Notes under the pieces: model-generated
Told to the model about the DNA's origin: nothing
Database searches by the model: none
What the model saw: only the letters and a program-made list of their open reading frames with translations
Part shown: positions 36,656 to 43,577 of the stretch, in pieces
Numbering within the stretch: position 1 is the stretch's first letter
Layout of the letters: each line of letters begins with the position of its first letter
Assembly: GCA_003151515.1 (NCBI GenBank)
Contig: PLXS01000038.1
Location: 1-64,000 of the forward strand
Direction of reading: 5' to 3'
DNA length: 64,000 bases
Source of the DNA: Opitutaceae bacterium
GTDB taxonomy: Bacteria; Verrucomicrobiota; Verrucomicrobiia; Opitutales; Opitutaceae
Made by a program: the position numbers and the translations under genes

Positions 36656-37588
36656 TCAGCTCGTCTGGCGGCCACCCGCCAGCGGGGCGCTCTCCTTTTC
36701 GCGGAATGCCCGTCCGACGACTTCCTGAATGGTCGCACGGCACATGGACGGGAACTCAATCAGGAGCCTCTCGGTCGCGCCAAACGCGCCTATTGAAAGC
36801 TCGAGAGCGCCAAGCGGCCCCTCGTTCTGGATGAAGCGGTGGTCGCGCAGCCGCGAACGCGGCAGAAACGTCGCGACCTCGCCGTACTTGTTTTCACGCC
36901 CCACGTGCAGCAGGCCGTTCGCCCTTTCCTCGGCGATGAGGACCAGCCCGTGTCCGCCGAGCGCAAGCGCCGCCTCGGGCGCCAATTCATGCTGAAACCA
37001 ACGGCTCTCGTCCGTGGTGGCAGCAGGCCAGTGGGCAACGGCGCACACCCGATCGCCGGGCAACAGCGCGCTCCGAGCAGAGCTTCGGAATTTCACCGGC
37101 AGCGCGTCCAACGCCGGGGGATCCGCTCCATGGTCAGCTTGCGCGCCGGGCGGAATGCCGATGATCCCGCGAAGCAGGAGCTGAAACGCCTCCAGATATA
37201 TCGGCTTCCTGACCGTGTTGAACGCCAGCGTGACGGACCGCGCCCGCGTGCCCTCGGCATATAGGATCCTGAGGGCGCCCGAGAGCAGGATTTCGGCGAG
37301 TTCGAGGCTGATCGTTCCTGAAAAATCGCATCGGGCGACCGCGACGCCGCCGCCCGGGGTGCGCTCGATGCAGGTCCATCCGGCGCCTGTCACGGCCAGC
37401 ACGCTTGGGCCGCTCGCGCATCGGGCGGATTCACACCCGGGGGTGTAGACCAGCAGCTGAGCGGCGCTGCCTTGAAGCGCCCGGCGAAGCGGCGAACGAA
37501 ACGCCTCCGGCGCGTCAGCAGCCTCCCTCAGCCGGCACGGGGGCTGTTGGAGATCGCTCTCGGCTCGATCGGGCGGCGGCATGGTCAT
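36656..37588 (-). CDS. Protein of unknown function, two PH-like domains suspected
   Basis: This 310-residue protein has no motif I can name. By eye it falls into two similar halves, each with a run of short beta-strands then a helix. The first half runs through VLAVTGAGWTCIERT and ends in a helix (YLEAFQLLLRG). The second has GHGLVLIAEER, KYGEVATFLPRSRL, and ends ATIQEVVGRAF. This recalls bacterial PH-like domains, which often target membranes. It overlaps the AAA ATPase gene by ATGA and is 17 bp before dynamin-like GTPase A. Its role is inferred only from place. Confidence 0.6.
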   Translation of the reverse strand: MTMPPPDRAESDLQQPPCRLREAADAPEAFRSPLRRALQGSAAQLLVYTPGCESARCASGPSVLAVTGAGWTCIERTPGGGVAVARCDFSGTISLELAEILLSGALRILYAEGTRARSVTLAFNTVRKPIYLEAFQLLLRGIIGIPPGAQADHGADPPALDALPVKFRSSARSALLPGDRVCAVAHWPAATTDESRWFQHELAPEAALALGGHGLVLIAEERANGLLHVGRENKYGEVATFLPRSRLRDHRFIQNEGPLGALELSIGAFGATERLLIEFPSMCRATIQEVVGRAFREKESAPLAGGRQTS

Positions 37589-38286
37589 GGGGCTGTCAGC
37601 TGGGCCGTGACGCTCGTGATGCGGGCGTGCACAGAGAGCAGGCGCAATCCCGAGGCCTTCCCCAGGTCATACCTGCGGACGCGCAGCTCGTCGACGAGTG
37701 CCGCAAGGGTGCCGGGATGGCCCGCGGCCAGCCGGTGCAAGCGGGTGGACGAAGCCAGGAGTGCGGAGCGGTTGCCGGGATAATACGCGGCCGCGAGGAA
37801 CGCCCTTGTCTCCTGCAGACTGAACGGGGGGACGGTGAGGCGCTCGAAGTGGAACAAAAAGGGCCAGGCGTGTCCGATGGCGAGCGGCTGGGTGGAAGAG
37901 GCGACCAACCACACCGGCTGGCGCGTGAGCATGAACCGCACGAAGTGGGCGACCTTGGGCGGAACTCGCTGCACGCTCTCAAGCGCCAGCGGCCGGCCCA
38001 AGGCGGGCAGTCGAGCGGTAAGCCTGTGGACTCGGGCGGCAAGTCTCAGCCCGTCCGACTCAAGGCCGGCCAACGGCTCAAGGACGCCGAGCAGGTCGCC
38101 AAGACATCGCGATCGGGGCACGACGAGGAAGGGATGGTCCTGCGACAGCTCCCCCAGGAGCCGGCTCTTCCCGACGCCCGGCGGTCCGACCAGGAGCACA
38201 TGGCGCCCGGCGCGGTAGCTGGCTGCAAGGCGGTCCAGCAGGGCCCGCCTGCCGACAAACGGGGGTTCGTGGGTCTGCGTGCTCAC
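37585..38286 (-). CDS. AAA ATPase, ORC/Cdc6-like, small
   Basis: This 233-residue protein has Walker A GPPGVGKS (34-41), a downstream hydrophobic beta-strand with an acidic end consistent with Walker B, and a compact length without a clear extra domain. Similar small AAA proteins act as switches that load or activate partners. The GTG start at 38286 overlaps the stop of the upstream dynamin-like gene (GTGA), and its own stop overlaps the next gene (ATGA), so translation is coupled. Confidence 0.78.
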   Translation of the reverse strand: MSTQTHEPPFVGRRALLDRLAASYRAGRHVLLVGPPGVGKSRLLGELSQDHPFLVVPRSRCLGDLLGVLEPLAGLESDGLRLAARVHRLTARLPALGRPLALESVQRVPPKVAHFVRFMLTRQPVWLVASSTQPLAIGHAWPFLFHFERLTVPPFSLQETRAFLAAAYYPGNRSALLASSTRLHRLAAGHPGTLAALVDELRVRRYDLGKASGLRLLSVHARITSVTAQLTAP

Positions 38287-40265
38287 CGGGCGGGCTGGGA
38301 ACCCCAGTTCCTCAGCAATTCAATGTCCCGCGCCGTCTCCGGCGGCATGGGGCCAGCGGGGGCTGCAGCGCAGGCTCCCGCAGCCTCTTTGAGTCCCGCC
38401 TGGGCATCAAAGTGCGACGCGAGATCGTCCAGATAGCGTCGGCTCCAGCCGACGAGGGCGTGGCCGTAGTGGCGCAAGGCGTCGTCGAGGGCCCTCGAGA
38501 ACCGCGCCCGGAGGTGCCGGCGAAGCGCGGCCCGCCGGGTCGCCGCGGTCGGCCATCGCCGCCACCCTGCCCGCACGCACCCGGCGTCGACGACCGGCGC
38601 GGGATCGAACAGGGGGCGCGACCCCGGCTGGGGGAACGCGAACCCGGGGAGCGCGCGCCCCGCCTCCTCCCGCGCATCCCTGAGCAGCGATTCGAAGCAC
38701 TCGGCGTACAGCGCCGCCGATCGACCCAGCTCCCGGGCCAGCGCAGCCCGCAGCTCGTCCCCGGTCTCGAGGACGGCCAGGGGCGCCGCAGCCGCATCGA
38801 GGGCGCTGCCCGGACGGGGAGCCGCCGAGAACGGCAGGTTGGAGGCGCGCCGACGCGCCTCCTCGATGGCGGCCCGCGCGGCGCCAAGCTGGGCGTGGAC
38901 TTGCGATGCGGACTGTATGGCGACGCATCCGCCGCCACGGCGCGAGAGCGCGGCGGCGACCGCGTCGCGCAGGGCGCCGATCTTGCGCCGAAGCGTTGCG
39001 GCAGCGAGTTCGCGGTGCCGAGACCGGCGCGGCCCCAGGGCCTCGTCCCACCAGTCTTGCGCAAGCGCGGCGTGGCCGGCGGCCACGCTGACCAGGGATA
39101 CGGGGACTTCGCTCCCCAGGGCGCCGGAGAACTGGCTGGCGACGTAGGCGCGCATCTTCTCCCTGTCGGGAGCCACCAGCAGGTCGGCCTTGCTGACGAC
39201 AACCAGCACCTCGGCTCCCCCTTGGGCCAGCGAGCTCGCGACCTCGATGTCCTCCTCGCAAGGAGCGGCCGAGGCATCGATGAGAAGCACTCCCGCGTCG
39301 CATCGGGGCAGGAAGGCGAGGGTCTGCGCCGCGCCCGCAGTTGCAAGCGACCCGAGGCCGGGCGTGTCGACAAAGCAAACGTCGCCCTCCAGGCGCCGCG
39401 AAGGCAGCTCAAGCAGAATTTCGGCGACGTGCCTGCAGTTGCCGGGGTTGCTCTCCTCGGACGCAAACTCGCCGATCGCCGCGGCGTCGATGCGCTCGGG
39501 CCTGCCGGTCGCGAACGAGATCGTCGCCGACGCTGCGCCGCCGCCGACTATGCGAATGGGCACCGCGGTCACGGGGGTGACGCCGGTCGGCAGCACGTCG
39601 GTCGCAAGCAGATGGTTCAGCAGTGAGGACTTGCCGCAGCTCACCCGGCCGACAAACGCGACGGTCCACCAGCTCTTCTCCAGCCGGCCGATGAGATGGC
39701 TTAAGGCCGGGCGGAACTCGACGAAATCGTGCGCCGTGACGATGCGTTCAAGTTCGCGCAGAAGCCGCGCCTCATCCGTTGTCTGGTCCAATCGGGCGAG
39801 CGCTGCGGCGAGGTCGGCGCCGACGCCGACCGCCGCATAGCGTCCAAGCGCGTCCAGGCTGGCGCGGATCTCGGCCTGAATGGCGGCCATGCGGGAGGCG
39901 GTTGCGTCGTCAAGCGCGCCGTAGCCCCTGAGGTATTCCGGGCCGAGTTCCTCGAGCGATACCGCGGCCGCGGTGAGCGAGCTGCGCATGCTCCGCATGG
40001 CGCTGATCTCGGGCGCCCCGATTGGAATCTCGCAAGACTCCAGCGCGGCGCGAATCGTGCGCCGTATGCGGGCAACCTGGGCCGCGATGACCTTGCGCTG
40101 AATTGGCGTGGCGTCGGGCACCACGGGCGCGAACACGGCATCGGCGCCCGCCTCCGCGGGGGCCACGGCACTCAGGCCGTCGCCAAGGAGCCGGTCGATA
40201 TACTTGAGCCCGGCCAGGAGCGCGTTCCGGTGGTAGTCGTTGAGGTTGGGCGCCGTGCTGGACAT
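38283..40265 (-). CDS. Dynamin-like GTPase B of the five-gene operon
   Basis: This 660-residue protein has an N-terminal helical region of about 200 residues, then a dynamin-like GTPase domain: P-loop GRVSCGKS (206-213), a switch Thr in PVTAVPI, DTPGLGS (300-306), SKAD (358-361). A helical C-terminal region ends in a hydrophilic tail. The extra N-terminal domain sets it apart from GTPase A of the same operon, so the two probably form a heteromeric pair. The start at ATG 40265 is 7 bp after the phosphoesterase stop. Confidence 0.8.
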   Translation of the reverse strand: MSSTAPNLNDYHRNALLAGLKYIDRLLGDGLSAVAPAEAGADAVFAPVVPDATPIQRKVIAAQVARIRRTIRAALESCEIPIGAPEISAMRSMRSSLTAAAVSLEELGPEYLRGYGALDDATASRMAAIQAEIRASLDALGRYAAVGVGADLAAALARLDQTTDEARLLRELERIVTAHDFVEFRPALSHLIGRLEKSWWTVAFVGRVSCGKSSLLNHLLATDVLPTGVTPVTAVPIRIVGGGAASATISFATGRPERIDAAAIGEFASEESNPGNCRHVAEILLELPSRRLEGDVCFVDTPGLGSLATAGAAQTLAFLPRCDAGVLLIDASAAPCEEDIEVASSLAQGGAEVLVVVSKADLLVAPDREKMRAYVASQFSGALGSEVPVSLVSVAAGHAALAQDWWDEALGPRRSRHRELAAATLRRKIGALRDAVAAALSRRGGGCVAIQSASQVHAQLGAARAAIEEARRRASNLPFSAAPRPGSALDAAAAPLAVLETGDELRAALARELGRSAALYAECFESLLRDAREEAGRALPGFAFPQPGSRPLFDPAPVVDAGCVRAGWRRWPTAATRRAALRRHLRARFSRALDDALRHYGHALVGWSRRYLDDLASHFDAQAGLKEAAGACAAAPAGPMPPETARDIELLRNWGSQPAR

Positions 40266-40272
40266 GGCGATG

Positions 40273-40998
40273 CTAGGTGCTTGCCGGCGTGGGATCGCCG
40301 CCGGTCGCCAGAATCCGCGCCAGCTTGAGCGCTGCCTCCGGCGGCGCGCACGCGGCGAGATCGGCGGCGGTTGACTGGAAGTCATAGTCCACGCGCCGAA
40401 GCTCCACCCCCCCCTCGCGCCACAGGGCATAGCAGGAACGCGGATCGCCATGCTTCGGCTGTCCGACGCTGCCGGGATTGACGATGGTGGTGCGGCCGAT
40501 CCGGAGGGCGAAGGGCAGGTGCGTATGCCCTGCCAGGAGGAAGTCGGGCCACCCCGCGAGCGCGCATTCGCGCTCCCATTGCCTGATGTCGTCCGGAGCA
40601 ACGTACCCGTACAGAGGATCGGACGGGGCCGCATGGCACATAAAGATGACGGCGCCTTCGAACGGCTGCGTGGCGCGGATCGGCAGGCGCGCGAGGTAGT
40701 CCTTTGCGTCGGGGCTGATGCGCCCCTCCGTGTAGCGCTGCATGTCAAAGGCCAGCGCTCGGTAGGCTGCCGAGCATCGGGGGCTTTCGCCGCAGCCGAG
40801 CGCCCGGTCGTGGTTGCCCTGCACGACCCATCCGGCGGTTGCATTCTCGCGCACCCAATCTATGCAGGCCGTCGGGTGCGGGCCGTAGTTGACGATGTCA
40901 CCCAGGCAGGCGACGGCATCCACCCGCGGCTCGGCAGCGATCACGGCCCGCAGCGCGGGCCAGTTGGCGTGAATGTCCGAGAGGATAAGTAAGCTCAT
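40273..40998 (-). CDS. Calcineurin-type metallophosphoesterase, first gene of the dynamin operon
   Basis: This 241-residue enzyme has the full set of metal-binding motifs: SDIHAN (D8, H10), GDIVNYG, GNHD, a His in MCHAAPS, and GHTHLPF. It is close to the YfcE/ApaH-like group with a wide range of possible substrates (cyclic nucleotides, dinucleotides, phosphodiesters). A crcB-motif riboswitch ends 31 nt before its ATG at 40998. A downstream leader segment can pair with the riboswitch 3' strand and would cover the start codon. It leads the five-gene operon. Confidence 0.9.
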   Translation of the reverse strand: MSLLILSDIHANWPALRAVIAAEPRVDAVACLGDIVNYGPHPTACIDWVRENATAGWVVQGNHDRALGCGESPRCSAAYRALAFDMQRYTEGRISPDAKDYLARLPIRATQPFEGAVIFMCHAAPSDPLYGYVAPDDIRQWERECALAGWPDFLLAGHTHLPFALRIGRTTIVNPGSVGQPKHGDPRSCYALWREGGVELRRVDYDFQSTAADLAACAPPEAALKLARILATGGDPTPAST

Positions 40999-41040
40999 GA
41001 CTCGCTACCGATTCAGTGAAGCACTGCTTGGTAGGAGTCA
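40996..41040 (-). promoter_or_regulatory. Putative expression platform of the second fluoride riboswitch
   Basis: On the minus strand the aptamer's 3' strand ATGACTCCTACC (41041-41030) can pair with GGTAGCGAGTCAT (41009-40997), with one bulged base. This pairing would cover the start codon of the phosphoesterase at 40998. When fluoride holds the 3' strand in the aptamer pseudoknot, the start would be free. This is inferred from complementarity only. Confidence 0.55.
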
Positions 41041-41089
41041 TCATCCCGGAGGCGTTTTCCCGCATTAGCGGTGGGCAAACTCCATTGCC
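41030..41089 (-). promoter_or_regulatory. Fluoride (crcB-motif) riboswitch aptamer, upstream of the dynamin operon
   Basis: The minus strand from 41089 reads GGCAAUGGAGUUUGCC. This is a stem (GGCAA/UUGCC) whose loop GGAGU can pair with ACUCC in the downstream GAUGAUGACUCCUACC. That stem-loop and the 3' U(G/A)AUGANUCCUAC strand are the hallmarks of the crcB (fluoride) aptamer. In between lie a CCGC/GCGG stem and an AAAACGC segment that stands where AACCGC is usual. The pseudoknot pairing is intact. It lies 103 nt after the universal-stress gene and 31 nt before the phosphoesterase gene. Confidence 0.78.
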
Positions 41090-41191
41090 GCTGCGTAAAT
41101 CTAGCCGGTAATCGTTGAGTGTAAAGTTCGGGGTGGCAGAATTGTGCTGTCGAGTGGAGGACTTGCTCGAGGCCGAGGGCGCTATGAGCCG

Positions 41192-41638
41192 TTAGGCCTG
41201 CTTGGCCGGGATTCCCGACTTCACAACTAGGACGCTGCAATGGGCATGATCCGCGATCCGGTCGGCGGTATCGCCGAGCAGCCTGCCCCACAGGGCAGAA
41301 TGGTCGCTGTGGCCTACGACAATGAGGTCATAGTTGCCTTCGGCGGCGAACTTGATGATCGCCTTGGCCGGATGGCCGCGGGCGACCTCGCAGCGTATGG
41401 ATTGGCCTAGTTGCTTGGCAATCTCGGCTACCTCCTTCTGGCGCTCGGCAAAATACTCATCAGCCGCCTCGGACTCCTCCTCATACTCCCCAGGCAGGTC
41501 CGAATGCCGCGGAAGCGGCTCGCGAACCCAGAGCGCGGTAACATGCCCTTCGAATCTGTCAGCCAGCTCGGCGCCGGCGGAGAGAGCGGCCTTGCCGCCC
41601 TTTGAACCATCGTAACCTACGAGGATTTGCTTGTACAT
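41192..41638 (-). CDS. Universal stress protein (UspA family)
   Basis: This 148-residue protein has the Usp pattern: KQILVGYDGSKGGKAAL at the start and the nucleotide-binding GHSDHSALWGRLLGDTADRI with a C-terminal CSVLVVK. UspA proteins are common members of fluoride-riboswitch operons. It is the last gene of the three-gene operon after the first riboswitch, 20 bp after the antiporter stop. Its exact role is not known. Confidence 0.92.
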   Translation of the reverse strand: MYKQILVGYDGSKGGKAALSAGAELADRFEGHVTALWVREPLPRHSDLPGEYEEESEAADEYFAERQKEVAEIAKQLGQSIRCEVARGHPAKAIIKFAAEGNYDLIVVGHSDHSALWGRLLGDTADRIADHAHCSVLVVKSGIPAKQA

Positions 41639-41658
41639 TGGGCTCCTGATGTTTCCGG

Positions 41659-42870
41659 CTAGCGCCCTTCTGCGCTAGGTTTTGCTGTTATTCGCGCGGC
41701 ATAGATGCGCCCCCACTCGTGCATGGCCTCGAGTGTAGGCTGAAAAAAGCGCTGTGCAATGAATGTCGGCACGAACGCGCTAAGGATCACGACGGTGACC
41801 AATATGGTGTACTGTCTCTCGTCGATGATCTTGTTCTGCAGGCCGAACAGCGCGGAGATCGTGCCGAAGGTTAGGCCCGTGGACATGAGCAGCGTCGTGT
41901 AGTTCGCCTCCCGGCGGCCCATGTAAAACAGCCTCGTCAGCGGCCACACGCCGACGAACTTTGTCAGCAGCTTGAGCGCGAGCAGGACGGTGATCGCGCC
42001 AAGGGCGGCCCACAGGGCGGGAATGGACACGAACAGCCCGGCCTTGATGAAGTAGAACGGCGTGAAGATCGTGAACGCTATGGTCCGCATCCGGTGCACA
42101 AGCGTCTTGTCGCGCAGGAAGACGCCGGCGACGACAAGGCCCACGAGGTACGCGGGCAACACGGCCTCGCTCTTGGCCGTGGACGCAAGCCCTCCGAGGA
42201 AGAACAGGATGAAGAAGATGAACTTCACCTCCGGCTCGCTCACCCGCGTGGCGCCGAGGTGGGTGATTATGAATCTTGTCCACCTCGGCATGTACCAGAG
42301 CATGACGCACATCACCGTGACGAAAACGAGCATCCACAGGTTGAAGTCGGCGAACAGCGTGCCGAGGGCCAGCACGGTGCCGAAGTCGGTGATGAAGCAG
42401 GCGGCCAGGATCGTCTTCCCCAGGGCGGTTTCGCTCTGCTTGCCCTCGATCATCACCGCGAACACCACGGCGACAGAGGTGGTCGATAGCGCGATTCCCG
42501 CTATCTGGGCCTGGTGCATCGGCCATCCGAGGACGAACTGGGCAAACGCCCAAACGGCCGCGAACGGCAGCAGGAAGGAAAGGATGCCGATCGACAGGCT
42601 GGCCCGCAGGTTTGCGCGCAGCGAGGCCGGGTCGATCTCGGCACCGGCCAGGAACGTGAGAACGCCGCTGCCGAGAAGGGCCAGGAAGTTGGTCCACTCG
42701 GTCGTCTTCAGGATGTGGTGTCCGCCGCCGAAGTTGATGTTGCCCGCGACCACCCCGACCACGATCTCGACAAGCGCAACGGAGATGCCGGTTCGGATGG
42801 AGATCAGGCTAGCCGCAAACGCCAGGCCCATCCAGATCGCCGCCACATACCAGACGTTTTCGAGATTCAT
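41659..42870 (-). CDS. Cation/proton antiporter (CPA2-type Na+/H+ exchanger)
   Basis: This 403-residue membrane protein has about 11-12 helices and CPA2-like features such as FLAGAEIDPASLR in the helix 4/5 region, SEAVLPAYLVGLVVAG, and TFGTISALFGLQ. Antiporters of this type are linked to fluoride riboswitches and are thought to help pH or ion balance when HF enters. It lacks the TrkA-N regulatory tail common in KefB/KefC. It is encoded 18 bp after the DUF190 gene and before the universal stress gene. Confidence 0.9.
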   Translation of the reverse strand: MNLENVWYVAAIWMGLAFAASLISIRTGISVALVEIVVGVVAGNINFGGGHHILKTTEWTNFLALLGSGVLTFLAGAEIDPASLRANLRASLSIGILSFLLPFAAVWAFAQFVLGWPMHQAQIAGIALSTTSVAVVFAVMIEGKQSETALGKTILAACFITDFGTVLALGTLFADFNLWMLVFVTVMCVMLWYMPRWTRFIITHLGATRVSEPEVKFIFFILFFLGGLASTAKSEAVLPAYLVGLVVAGVFLRDKTLVHRMRTIAFTIFTPFYFIKAGLFVSIPALWAALGAITVLLALKLLTKFVGVWPLTRLFYMGRREANYTTLLMSTGLTFGTISALFGLQNKIIDERQYTILVTVVILSAFVPTFIAQRFFQPTLEAMHEWGRIYAARITAKPSAEGR

Positions 42871-42888
42871 GGTATTCGGGCTTAAGGG

Positions 42889-43263
42889 TCAGCCCGCGCA
42901 GGCCGGTCCATCGTGCAGAGGCGGCTGGGCCTTGCCACCGCGATAGAAGATGACGCGCGCCTTTTCCAGGGTCACCAGGCCGCTGTGCATCATCTCCTCC
43001 AGCGCGGGGAGGAACGCGTTTATCTTCTCATCGCTGTCCACGATCTCGATCACGAGCGGCAGGTCGTCGGACAAGCGCAGGATCTTTGTCGCGTGGATGC
43101 GGCTCGATTTTCCGTATCCCAGGTTCGCGCGAAGCACGGTCGCTCCCGCAAGGTGCATCTCGCGAGCCTTGAGCACGATCGCCTCGTAGAGCGGCCGGTG
43201 GTGCCAGCGGGCGGTTTCGCCAACGAAGACGCGCAGAAGGAGGGATTCCTGGGGTATTTCCAC
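42889..43263 (-). CDS. DUF190 (PII-like) protein
   Basis: This 124-residue protein opens with LLLRVFVGETARWHHRPLYEAIV and continues in the DUF190 pattern (ATVLRANLGYGKSSRIHA, LPLVIEIVDS). DUF190 proteins resemble PII-like trimers and are often encoded with crcB and other fluoride-response genes. The gene starts with GTG at 43263. Its leader contains the first fluoride riboswitch and a 28-codon reading frame. No CrcB/Fluc gene lies in the window. Confidence 0.9.
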   Translation of the reverse strand: MEIPQESLLLRVFVGETARWHHRPLYEAIVLKAREMHLAGATVLRANLGYGKSSRIHATKILRLSDDLPLVIEIVDSDEKINAFLPALEEMMHSGLVTLEKARVIFYRGGKAQPPLHDGPACAG

Positions 43264-43290
43264 GGCTGGGTCGGGCGGGCTCGCTTCCCG

Positions 43291-43377
43291 TCAATGGCCG
43301 GCGATTCGGCTCTGGCAAGCCCCGCATTGGACGAGCGCCGGGCGCGCTTCGGGTTCGGTCCGCAGTGAGGGAGTCAT
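43291..43377 (-). CDS. 28-codon leader reading frame between riboswitch and DUF190 gene
   Basis: From ATG at 43377 the minus strand encodes a 28-residue peptide with a CGAC (CxxC) pair and stop at 43291. It is preceded by AGGAA 12 nt upstream, which lies in one arm of the riboswitch expression hairpin. It might be a short translated leader that couples riboswitch state to DUF190 translation, since DUF190 itself starts with GTG and lacks a clear ribosome site. It could be a chance frame. Confidence 0.3.
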   Translation of the reverse strand: MTPSLRTEPEARPALVQCGACQSRIAGH

Positions 43378-43388
43378 GGTTTGATTGT

Positions 43389-43418
43389 TTCCTGTGAAGA
43401 TGCCCGCATTCACAGGAA
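43389..43418 (-). promoter_or_regulatory. Expression-platform hairpin of the first fluoride riboswitch
   Basis: A perfect 10-bp inverted repeat, TTCCTGTGAA-N10-TTCACAGGAA (minus strand), joins the 3' strand of the aptamer to a downstream segment that includes the AGGAA ribosome site of the 28-codon frame. The hairpin and the aptamer pseudoknot exclude each other. It has no U run, so translational control is more likely than a terminator. Confidence 0.55.
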
Positions 43419-43484
43419 TCATTAGCGCTGACCAAAAGTCAGGCGGTTCTCCCACCCGGGGATGGGACGGCAGAGTCCATTGCC
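43411..43484 (-). promoter_or_regulatory. Fluoride (crcB-motif) riboswitch aptamer, upstream of DUF190-antiporter-usp
   Basis: From 43484 the minus strand reads GGCAAUGGACUCUGCC (stem GGCA/UGCC). An optional CCCA-stem insert follows, then AACCGCC with a hairpin (CUGAC-UUUUG-GUCAG), and the 3' strand GCGCUAAUGAUUCCUGUG. The AACCGC and GCUAAUGA segments match the crcB consensus, and the loop GGACUC can pair with GAUUCC at five of six positions. Its target operon (DUF190, antiporter, UspA) is made of classic fluoride-response families, which supports the call. Confidence 0.75.
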
Positions 43485-43577
43485 AAGCGCAGGGGTAGCA
43501 TCAAGCCGCGCAACCGCAAACAAAAATCGACTCCCTTGGGCGGCCCTTGCGCCGCAAGGGAATCGGGCGCGTCCGCG

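Noticed and set aside
41050-43500. About 60-bp imperfect direct repeats around 41.05 and 43.45 kb, first read as attachment sites of a mobile cassette
   Set aside because: Both fold as crcB-motif aptamers on the minus strand, which explains the similarity without a mobile element.
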